NCBI GenBank assembly: GCA_009923125.1
Contig: RFUD01000128.1
Location: 1 to 6,923 of the forward strand
From: Planctomycetia bacterium
Lineage (GTDB): Bacteria; Planctomycetota; Planctomycetia; Pirellulales; UBA1268
DNA length: 6,923 bases
Reading direction: 5' to 3'
A model generated the notes under the pieces. It ran no database searches and had not been told where the DNA came from. It worked only from the letters and a program-made list of their open reading frames with translations. The position numbers and the translations under genes are program-made. The first letter of the stretch is position 1. Each line of letters begins with the position of its first letter. Shown here piece after piece: positions 1-5,224 of this stretch.

Positions 1-1062
1 ACGGCCCGCGAGGAGTTCGTGCGGGCCACCCGGGATGCCCAGGCCCGCGACGTGGAGAACTTCAGGCGACGGCAGGAGACGAAGCTGATCCCGTACGCCG
101 CGGCCTGTGGCAGGCGCTGGACCACCGACTGGGCCACGACGACGATCGACGTGCCGGAGTTCCTCGGCGTCCGCACGCTCGAGAAGATCCCGCTCGGCGA
201 ATTGATCCCGTACATCGACTGGTCGCCGTTTTTCCTCTCCTGGGAATTGAAGGGCAAGCACCCCGCGATCTTCGACGACCCCGTGGTGGGAACGGAGGCC
301 AGGAAACTCCACGGCGACGCGCTGCGGATGCTCGACGAGATCGTGGACTCGGACGCCCTGGTGTCGAAGGCCGCATACGGTTTCTTCGCGGCGAATTCGA
401 CCGGCGACGACATCATCCTGTATGCGGACGACGCCCGCACGGCCGAGATCGGCCGGGTGCACACGCTCCGGCAACAGTGGGAGCGCCAGGGGCAGGACGT
501 GTTCCACGCGCTCGCCGACTTCGTCGCCCCCGTCGAGAGCGGCCGCGCGGACTACCTCGGCGTGTTCGCCTGCACGGCCGGCCACGGCTGCGAGGAACTC
601 TGCCGCCGGTACGACCGCGACCACGACGACTACTCGTCGATCATGGCCAAGGCCGTCGCCGACCGGCTGGCGGAGGCCTGCGCCGAATGGCTGCATGCCA
701 GGGCGCGTCGGGAGTGGGGCTATGGCCGGCGGGAAACCCTGTCCACCGAAGACCTGATCGAGGAGAAGTACCGGGGCATCCGCCCGGCCCCGGGATATCC
801 CGCCTGCCCCGATCACACCGAGAAACGATCGCTGTTCGCCCTGCTGGATGCGGAGAACCGCGCGGGAATGACGCTTACGGAGAGTTGCGCGATGCTGCCG
901 GCCGCGAGCGTGAGCGGGCTCTACTTCGGCCACCCGGAGAGCCGATACTTCGCGGTGGACCGGATCACCCGGGAGCAGGTGGAGGCCTACGCGGCGAGGA
1001 AAGGCATGGCGGTGGGCGAGGTCGAGCGCTGGCTGGCGCCCAACCTGGGCTACGACGCCTAG
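1..1062 (+). CDS. metH: Methionine synthase MetH, C-terminal activation domain (5'-partial)
   Basis: This is the C-terminal end of cobalamin-dependent methionine synthase, which moves a methyl group from methyltetrahydrofolate to homocysteine in the cytoplasm. The visible 353 residues (reading from base 1) cover the activation domain, which binds S-adenosylmethionine and lets flavodoxin plus SAM rescue inactive cob(II)alamin. Family signatures are clear: IDWSPFF with Asp73 (E. coli Asp946), HDDYSSIMAKA, Glu225 in DRLAEA (E. coli Glu1097), the SAM motif R-x-x-x-G-Y at 261-266 in RPAPGYPACPDHTEK, and Tyr316 (E. coli Tyr1189). The Arg-to-Tyr spacing of 55 matches E. coli as I recall it. The C-terminus ERWLAPNLGYDA is typical. 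The frame is open to the left edge, so the GTG at 19 is internal and the homocysteine, folate and B12 domains lie outside. The reading frame is intact. Stand-alone activation-domain proteins exist, but this one runs off the edge, so a full MetH is the simpler reading. Confidence 0.96.
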   Translation, partial: TAREEFVRATRDAQARDVENFRRRQETKLIPYAAACGRRWTTDWATTTIDVPEFLGVRTLEKIPLGELIPYIDWSPFFLSWELKGKHPAIFDDPVVGTEARKLHGDALRMLDEIVDSDALVSKAAYGFFAANSTGDDIILYADDARTAEIGRVHTLRQQWERQGQDVFHALADFVAPVESGRADYLGVFACTAGHGCEELCRRYDRDHDDYSSIMAKAVADRLAEACAEWLHARARREWGYGRRETLSTEDLIEEKYRGIRPAPGYPACPDHTEKRSLFALLDAENRAGMTLTESCAMLPAASVSGLYFGHPESRYFAVDRITREQVEAYAARKGMAVGEVERWLAPNLGYDA

Positions 1063-1149
1063 TCTTCAGCCCGGGCGGGCCTGATGGCCGCGTCGTGCAG
1101 GGCCGGCGGGGAGCGACACCGGTTCCCACGAAGATGGATTTCCCGACCC

Positions 1150-2106
1150 ATGGAACGCCGACCACGCACGCGACGGATCCTCTTCGAGGACGTTCCGGTG
1201 GCGGCCGTGGGGCCGCAGTCCACGGCCGTCCTCGTCGCCCGGTTCCTGGAATCGATCCGCAACGAGCGCGGATTGTCCGCCAACACCCAGGCCGCCTACC
1301 GGCGCGACCTCGCCCACTTCTCGGAGTGGCTCGGCGGTCGCCGGGCCGATCGTCTCGATGTCCGCGACCTCGGCGACTACTTCTCGTCGCTCGCGAAGAA
1401 GGGGCTCGCGCGGGCCAGCATCGCCCGGCAGGCGGCGACGCTCCGGACGTTCTACGCGTTCCTGCAGGTCGAGGGCGTGGTCGCGGAAAGCCCGGCGGAG
1501 CGGATCACGGCCGCCCGTCGAGATGATCACATCCCCGGCACGCTGTCGCCGGAGCAGGTGGATCGGCTGCTCAGGAACCCCGACCGCACGACGCTCGTCG
1601 GTCGCCGGGACTCGGCCTTGCTGGAGCTTCTCTACGCCACCGGCTGTCGTGCGTCGGAGGTCTCGTCGCTGCGGCTGCCCGACCTGCGGCTCGCCGAGAG
1701 TTTCTGCACCTGCAGGGGAAAGGGGGGCAAGGAACGGGTCGTGCCCCTGGGCGTTCGGGCGATCGCGGCGGTGCAAGCCTGGATCGACGGCCCGCGCCGG
1801 GACGCCGCGGCACGCGCGGGAGGCGACCCGGGATGGGTCCTCCTGTCGTCGCGCGGCAACCGGCTGTCGCGGATGCGGATCTGGGAGATCGTGCGCCTGC
1901 ATGCCGAGGCGGCGGGCGTCCCGGCCGACATCGGCCCCCACACGCTGCGACACAGCTTCGCCACGCACCTCGTCTCGGGAGGCGTCGACCTGCGGCACGT
2001 GCAGGAGATGCTCGGGCACGCAAGCATCGCCACGACGCAGCGGTACACCCACGTGGATGCCGGCCGCCTGAAGGGCATCCACGGCCGGTTCCACCCGCGC
2101 GGGTGA
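1150..2106 (+). CDS. xerD: XerC/XerD-type tyrosine recombinase
   Basis: This is a site-specific tyrosine recombinase of the Xer family. Such enzymes resolve chromosome dimers at dif during division, with a partner Xer and FtsK. From the ATG at 1150 it has 318 residues. The N-terminal SAM-like core-binding domain lies at about 27-115 (FLESIRNERGLSANT, AYRRDL), and the catalytic domain at about 130-318. All six catalytic residues are present: Arg167 (ATGCRASE), Lys191 (GKGGKERVVPLG), His264 and Arg267 (HTLRHSFATHL), His290 (LGHASIATTQ) and nucleophile Tyr299 (RYTHVD). Their spacing agrees with E. coli XerD to within one residue. The HPRG end is also Xer-like. The start is uncertain. ATG 1084 adds 22 Arg-rich residues, while GTG 1198 has a better ribosome site and gives 302 residues, close to XerD's 298. 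XerC and XerD are hard to separate; the TLSPEQVDRLL stretch looks more XerD-like. It follows metH by 21-135 nt depending on start, so co-transcription is possible. A phage-type integrase is unlikely, as no mobile-element genes or att repeats are visible. Confidence 0.92.
   Translation: MERRPRTRRILFEDVPVAAVGPQSTAVLVARFLESIRNERGLSANTQAAYRRDLAHFSEWLGGRRADRLDVRDLGDYFSSLAKKGLARASIARQAATLRTFYAFLQVEGVVAESPAERITAARRDDHIPGTLSPEQVDRLLRNPDRTTLVGRRDSALLELLYATGCRASEVSSLRLPDLRLAESFCTCRGKGGKERVVPLGVRAIAAVQAWIDGPRRDAAARAGGDPGWVLLSSRGNRLSRMRIWEIVRLHAEAAGVPADIGPHTLRHSFATHLVSGGVDLRHVQEMLGHASIATTQRYTHVDAGRLKGIHGRFHPRG
1186..1190 (+). promoter_or_regulatory. Possible Shine-Dalgarno for the alternative GTG start of the recombinase
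   Basis: GAGGA lies 7 nt before an in-frame GTG at 1198-1200. Neither ATG 1150 nor ATG 1084 has an equally good site. The short product would begin close to the conserved core-binding domain, as E. coli XerD does. This competes with the ATG 1150 start used above. The site could equally be plain coding sequence (the FED codons). Confidence 0.35.
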
Positions 2107-2141
2107 TCCGGTTTGGCCTTCCAGGGGCAACCATCCCAATC

Positions 2142-2164
2142 CGGCTCGGGGTTACCCCGAGCCG
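2142..2164. terminator. Perfect 10-bp GC hairpin between convergent genes, probable bidirectional terminator
   Basis: The arms 2142-2151 (CGGCTCGGGG) and 2155-2164 (CCCCGAGCCG) are exact inverted repeats around a TTA loop. The hairpin lies 35 nt after the recombinase stop and about 60 nt past the last exbD stop. Its position between converging transcription units suggests that it ends both, or protects both 3' ends. Neither strand has a T-run after the stem, so it is not a textbook intrinsic terminator. It could work as a pause or RNA-stability hairpin, possibly with Rho. Confidence 0.55.
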
Positions 2165-2225
2165 ACGCGCACAACTCCCCAAACGTCCGGCGACGGGATA
2201 CGGGGAGCCAAAAGCCCGTGCGGCG

Positions 2226-2708
2226 CTACCCGCGCTTCGGCGGCGTGAACTTGATCTTCTTGATCAACTCGACGATCTGGCCGTCCTGGACCTTGCCCGA
2301 CACCGACGTGATGGCCCGCACCACGTTCACGTACTTCAGCCCGTAGTCGCAGTCGAGCTCGACCTCCGTGCGCTCCGCCAGCGAGTTCGGGCCGGTGTCG
2401 GCGCCGACGAGGCCGATGATCCGCTTGCGGAGCTCCTCGAAGTCGGCGACCGGCGTCCCGTTCATCGCGATGCCCGCGAGCGAGCCGTCGGGGCCGGCCG
2501 TGAGCTTCACCCGTACCGGCGGCACCTGCTGGTCGTCCGGCGCGGCCGCGGCCGCCACGCCCAGCGGCATGCGGATGTCGAAGTCACCCTCCGGTGCCAC
2601 CACCTTGAGCGAGCACATGAAAAACGACATCAGCTGGAACACGACGTCGATCATCGGCGTCATGTCCACGGCCACCTTGTCGCCCAGCGATGACTCACGC
2701 TTCGCCAT
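2226..2708 (-). CDS. exbD: ExbD/TolR-family motor stator protein no. 2 (160 aa, distal gene)
   Basis: This is an ExbD/TolR-type biopolymer transport protein. It is a single-pass inner-membrane subunit that sits in the pore of an ExbB/TolQ ring and couples the proton gradient to work in the periplasm. A short basic cytoplasmic tail (1-12) precedes the signature VDMTPMIDVVFQLMSFFM at 14-31. Asp21 in the membrane segment corresponds to the proton-carrying Asp25 of E. coli ExbD. An Ala/Pro/Asp-rich linker (51-64) leads to a periplasmic domain. That domain departs from the usual ExbD end: the common acidic I-x-A-D strand is replaced by VELDCDYGLKYVNVVRAI (116-133), and the tail is Lys-rich (ELIKKIKFTPPKRG). 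At 160 residues it is longer than E. coli ExbD (141). It starts 3 nt after the upstream exbD stop, behind GAGGG, so it is probably translationally coupled. It is the last gene before the convergent hairpin. Confidence 0.93.
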   Translation of the reverse strand: MAKRESSLGDKVAVDMTPMIDVVFQLMSFFMCSLKVVAPEGDFDIRMPLGVAAAAAPDDQQVPPVRVKLTAGPDGSLAGIAMNGTPVADFEELRKRIIGLVGADTGPNSLAERTEVELDCDYGLKYVNVVRAITSVSGKVQDGQIVELIKKIKFTPPKRG

Positions 2709-2711
2709 CCG

Positions 2712-3152
2712 CTAGCCCTCGTCGTACTGCGCCCGGAGGGCGAACCGCTCGAACCCCTTCTCCTGGCAGATGCGGATGATCTCCTGCACCTCCCCGGCCT
2801 TCGCCCGGCCGTCGGCCCGCACGATGACGGTGGCGGCGCTCGGCTCGCGGCCCGCATCGAGCATCACGCTCTTTTCCCGCTCCAGGTAGCCGCCGATATC
2901 GCGGACGGCGACGAGTTCCCCCGCGTAGATCACCGACCCGCTGTTGGTGAGCTGCAGCGTGATCGGCGCCTCCACGGCTCCCTCCACGGGCTTGGCGAGC
3001 TGGCTCAGCGGCAACTGGATCCGCTCGTCCTGCTCGGCTTCCGAAAAGTTCATCACGAACATGAAGAACGTGATCAGCTGGAAGGTCATGTCGATCATCG
3101 GCGTCATGTCGATGTCGGTGCTCGACGGGGAGCCGCCCTGCTTGCGTGCCAT
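2712..3152 (-). CDS. exbD: ExbD/TolR-family motor stator protein no. 1 (146 aa)
   Basis: This is an ExbD/TolR-family inner-membrane protein, partner of the ExbB homologue encoded just upstream. A polar cytoplasmic tail (1-13) precedes the membrane segment starting DMTPMIDMTFQLITFFM (15-31), with the expected proton-carrying Asp21. The periplasmic part has the usual order for the family: a Gln/Leu-rich linker, a beta strand at about 64-70 (ITLQLTN), an I-Y-A-G-E turn, helix (YLEREK), strand with acidic end VIVRADGRAKAGEVQEII (108-125), then CQEKGFERFALRAQ, matching the typical a-D-x-x-v-x-y-g-x-v-x-x-i and G-x-x-x-x-x-L ending of ExbD. The length is normal. The start ATG is 7 nt after the exbB stop, with only a weak GAAG upstream, so coupling to exbB translation is likely. 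Compared with exbD no. 2, this copy has the more canonical periplasmic domain. ExbD and TolR cannot be told apart from sequence alone here. Confidence 0.95.
   Translation of the reverse strand: MARKQGGSPSSTDIDMTPMIDMTFQLITFFMFVMNFSEAEQDERIQLPLSQLAKPVEGAVEAPITLQLTNSGSVIYAGELVAVRDIGGYLEREKSVMLDAGREPSAATVIVRADGRAKAGEVQEIIRICQEKGFERFALRAQYDEG
2716..2720 (-). promoter_or_regulatory. Shine-Dalgarno of exbD no. 2 inside the end of exbD no. 1
   Basis: On the minus strand GAGGG lies within the last codons of exbD no. 1, 7 nt before the ATG of exbD no. 2. The two genes are only 3 nt apart. This layout favours translational coupling and matched amounts of the two ExbD proteins. Confidence 0.6.
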
Positions 3153-3159
3153 GGGTGGC

Positions 3160-3981
3160 TCACTTCTTCCCGACGTTCTGGAACCGTGCCATCAGCCGCA
3201 TCGCCTCGGTGTCGATGTCGCCGTTGAACTTCTGGAGCCAATTCTTGAACAGGGCGAAACAGGCGATGGCGGGAATCGCCAGCCACAGGCCGATGAGCGT
3301 CGTGATCAGGGCCTGCGAAATGCCGATGGCCAGTTCGTTCGGCTTCGGCGCCGTGGACGACTTGGCGATGATCATGAAGCTCGCCACCATCCCGTCCACC
3401 GTGCCGAGCAGCCCGAACATCGGGGCGAGCGCACCGATCAGCGACACGTAGCTGATCTTGTGCTCCAGTTTCATGGCCTGCTCGCCCTCCTCGGCCTGCA
3501 GGGCCTCGACGGCGGCGCCGTAGCCGGCCTGCAGCTTCCCCATGCCGGCGGCGAGCACCTGCCCGAGGTACGAGTCGTCGTTCTTCGCCAGTTCGTAGGC
3601 CTGCTGATACTCCTTGGCCTCGAGGTGCGCCTCGAACGCCTGGCTCAATCCCGGCGGCATGAGCACCGACTTGCGGAGCTGCAGGAAGCACATCACGAGC
3701 ATGGCGACCAGCCCGAACGACAGGGCGAGGAACACGATGACGTACTTGAGCCCGAGCGCGTTGTAGTAGAAGACGAGCATGCTCTCGCCCTCCGGAGCCG
3801 CCTCCTCCTCGGCCGCCGCCTCTTCGTCCTGGGCATGAGCCACGCCGGGAGCCATGACCCCGGGTCCGACCACGACGGCGATTGTCGCCACGGCGAGCAG
3901 CAGGCGACCGACGACCGCCGTGCCTGCCCTCACCCACCACGCCGCGTCACATCGCGGTCCACCGACGATACCGGTCCACAT
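3160..3981 (-). CDS. exbB: MotA/TolQ/ExbB-type proton channel protein with N-terminal signal-like extension
   Basis: This is the channel subunit of an ExbB/ExbD (TolQ/TolR, MotA/MotB) type motor. ExbB forms a pentameric ring in the inner membrane and, with ExbD, uses proton flow to drive a periplasmic partner. The 273 residues show an N-terminal hydrophobic stretch (about 23-46) ending in VAHA, a good signal-peptidase site after residue 50. An acidic linker follows (QDEEAAAEEEAAPEGE, 51-66), then membrane helix 1 (about 74-101), a large cytoplasmic loop (102-176), helix 2 with the family signature APMFGLLGTVDGMVASF (186-202), and helix 3 (about 222-246). Core helices and motif are typical; the exported acidic N-terminus is the odd part, since E. 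coli ExbB and TolQ lack one. The start is fixed by AAGGAG 7 nt upstream of ATG 3981. The frame stays open further upstream to about 4413, but that stretch is Arg/Gly-rich shadow over the TPR gene. Two exbD genes follow at 7 nt and 3 nt gaps. Confidence 0.95.
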   Translation of the reverse strand: MWTGIVGGPRCDAAWWVRAGTAVVGRLLLAVATIAVVVGPGVMAPGVAHAQDEEAAAEEEAAPEGESMLVFYYNALGLKYVIVFLALSFGLVAMLVMCFLQLRKSVLMPPGLSQAFEAHLEAKEYQQAYELAKNDDSYLGQVLAAGMGKLQAGYGAAVEALQAEEGEQAMKLEHKISYVSLIGALAPMFGLLGTVDGMVASFMIIAKSSTAPKPNELAIGISQALITTLIGLWLAIPAIACFALFKNWLQKFNGDIDTEAMRLMARFQNVGKK

Positions 3982-3988
3982 CGCGCGT

Positions 3989-3994
3989 CTCCTT
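3989..3994 (-). promoter_or_regulatory. Strong Shine-Dalgarno of exbB
   Basis: AAGGAG on the minus strand is 7 nt before the ATG at 3981. It is the best ribosome site seen in the window and settles the exbB start against the longer open frame upstream. It implies independent, efficient translation of exbB after the 89-nt gap that separates it from the TPR gene. Confidence 0.8.
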
Positions 3995-4070
3995 GCAGGA
4001 ACATTGATCGAGGTTTGAATCGTACGACACCACCGAACAGCCCACCAAGCCCGTCGATCGTCCGCCGGGC

Positions 4071-5186
4071 TCACCCGCCGCCCGCCGCCTTTTTGGCCCA
4101 CGGGCTCGCCGGGTACGAATCCTGAAGGAGCTTCCGGGCCTCGCGCGACCGCTCGGGGTTCTTGGCCTTGTCCCACAGTTCCGCGAGGTTCGCCAGCGCC
4201 TCCGCATGGCTCTCCGGGTTGCCGTTGTAGACGAGATCCACGGTCAGGTACGAGATCAGTGCGTCCTGATCCCTGTCGCCGGCAGCCCGGTAGGCATCGC
4301 CCAGCACGTTGTAAACCCGGCCCAGCAGCTCCTTCTCCTCGGGATCGGCCTGCTTCAGGATCGCCTGCACGATCTCCACGGCCTCCGCGTTCTTGCCGAG
4401 TTGGGACAGGCACCGCGCCTTGCCGAGCTGGGCGCTCCGCTTCTGGGCCGCGCTCGCGTCATCGCCGGCGTCGATCTTGATCGCCGCGTCATACTCCGCC
4501 AACGCCTCGGCGAACTTCCGCTGGTTGAACAGCATGCCCGCCTTCGCGGCCGCCGCCCGCACCTTGAAGGCGGCCGGCCCTTTCGCGAGCGTCGCATAGG
4601 TCGTGGCGGCGGTATCGACCTTGCCCGCCCGCGCGAGCAGGTCCCCGAGCAACTCCTGCATCTCGAAGAAATGGTGGCTCTTGGGATGCTTGGTGAGGAA
4701 GTCGGCCACGAGTTTGCCGGCCTCCTTGGGATCTGCGCCCGTCGCCAACACCGCTCGACCGGCGGCCGCCGCCTTCACGAAGTCGAGCTCATCGAGCAGG
4801 AACTGCTCGGCCCCGTCGAGCTCGGTAGCCTCGACCTTCCCCACCTCCTCCAGCGCGTCCGCGGCGCGGCCCCGATTGAGGAGCGATCGGGCGGCCCGCA
4901 GTGACTGGGGCTCTCCGCCGAACTGGATCTCGCGAATCTGGTCGATCGCGATCTTGCGGGTATCACCGCCGCGTTCCTCCAGATCGATCCCGTCGATTCC
5001 GACCGCGACCACCTTGCCGGTGAACGTGCCCTCGGTCGACAGCACGCGGTCCGGTGCCTGGGCCAGCAGCCCGTCCCCCTGGCCGATGACGACCAACGCC
5101 GCGATCGCCGCAAACGCGATCCGGGCGACCACGTGCCGGCTGCATCCACTCGTCATGTTCGAGCCCACGCCTCTGCTCCCAGCCAT
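4071..5186 (-). CDS. Exported TPR-repeat protein with N-terminal beta-rich module
   Basis: This is a tetratricopeptide-repeat protein without an assigned function. From ATG 5186 it has 371 residues. A signal peptide with basic n-region and hydrophobic core (about 18-36, ARIAFAAIAALVVIG) ends at LLAQA (residue 44), so it is predicted to be exported. Residues about 50-90 form a short beta-rich stretch (TFTGKVVAVGIDGIDLEE, RKIAIDQIREIQF) that resembles a small SH3/Sm-like barrel; this fold is my inference. TPR-like helix pairs fill about 176-358, the clearest being FNQRKFAEALAEYDAAIKID, CLSQLGKNAEAVEIVQAIL and YNVLGDAYRAAGD. The C-terminus (LLQDSYPASPWAKKAAGGG) resembles the end of CpoB/YbgF TPR repeats. 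The start is uncertain: GTG 5228 or ATG 5225 would overlap the upstream stop, and ATG 5156 gives a shorter signal peptide. ATG 5186 is preferred for its AAGGGG site. Position before exbB suggests a periplasmic partner of the ExbBD motor. Confidence 0.85.
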   Translation of the reverse strand: MAGSRGVGSNMTSGCSRHVVARIAFAAIAALVVIGQGDGLLAQAPDRVLSTEGTFTGKVVAVGIDGIDLEERGGDTRKIAIDQIREIQFGGEPQSLRAARSLLNRGRAADALEEVGKVEATELDGAEQFLLDELDFVKAAAAGRAVLATGADPKEAGKLVADFLTKHPKSHHFFEMQELLGDLLARAGKVDTAATTYATLAKGPAAFKVRAAAAKAGMLFNQRKFAEALAEYDAAIKIDAGDDASAAQKRSAQLGKARCLSQLGKNAEAVEIVQAILKQADPEEKELLGRVYNVLGDAYRAAGDRDQDALISYLTVDLVYNGNPESHAEALANLAELWDKAKNPERSREARKLLQDSYPASPWAKKAAGGG

Positions 5187-5192
5187 GAGGTT

Positions 5193-5198
5193 CCCCTT
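5193..5198 (-). promoter_or_regulatory. Shine-Dalgarno supporting the 5186 start of the TPR gene
   Basis: AAGGGG on the minus strand lies 6 nt before ATG 5186. The competing starts at 5228 (GTG), 5225 (ATG) and 5156 (ATG) have weaker upstream sites. If correct, the gene starts 38 nt after the upstream gene's stop instead of overlapping it. Confidence 0.5.
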
Positions 5199-5224
5199 GC
5201 CATGTCCTGCCGTGTGTCGTTGCA

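Noticed and set aside
19..1062. Stand-alone activation-domain protein starting at GTG 19
   Set aside because: The frame stays open to base 1 and there is no ribosome site to judge, so it is better treated as the end of a larger MetH.
477..1526. Plus-strand open frame bridging metH and the recombinase
   Set aside because: It overlaps both recognised genes in another frame and is Arg/Pro/Gly-rich; a codon-bias artefact.
1150..2106. Recombinase as an integrase marking a genomic island or integron
   Set aside because: No att-like repeats, tRNA gene, excisionase, cassette array or phage gene is visible, and the protein's length and spacing fit housekeeping Xer.
1066..2139. Long minus-strand open frame (357 codons) opposite the recombinase
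   Set aside because: It is antisense to a gene with a complete catalytic residue set, and its translation is Arg/Gly/Pro-rich without any family motif. This is typical of a shadow frame in GC-rich DNA.
2175..2207. Second stem in the convergent spacer (CTCCCC with GGGGAG, inner CGTC with GACG)
   Set aside because: The stems are short, with unpaired spacers; much weaker than the 2142-2164 hairpin and not persuasive in GC-rich DNA.
4019..4048. Possible promoter before exbB (TTGGTG, 18 nt, TACGAT on the minus strand)
   Set aside because: It matches the sigma-70 consensus at only 3 of 6 and 4 of 6 positions, which is expected often by chance. The 89-nt gap may still hold a promoter, but this pair does not establish it.
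2944..4125. Plus-strand open frame (393 codons) opposite exbB and exbD no. 1
   Set aside because: It is antisense to well-supported genes, and its composition is His/Arg/Glu-rich and low in hydrophobic order. No plausible ribosome site or domain.
3982..4413. Longer in-frame N-terminus for exbB (144 more codons)
   Set aside because: It overlaps the TPR gene in another frame, reads as Arg/Gly/Pro filler, and the strong AAGGAG site plus signal peptide fix the start at 3981.
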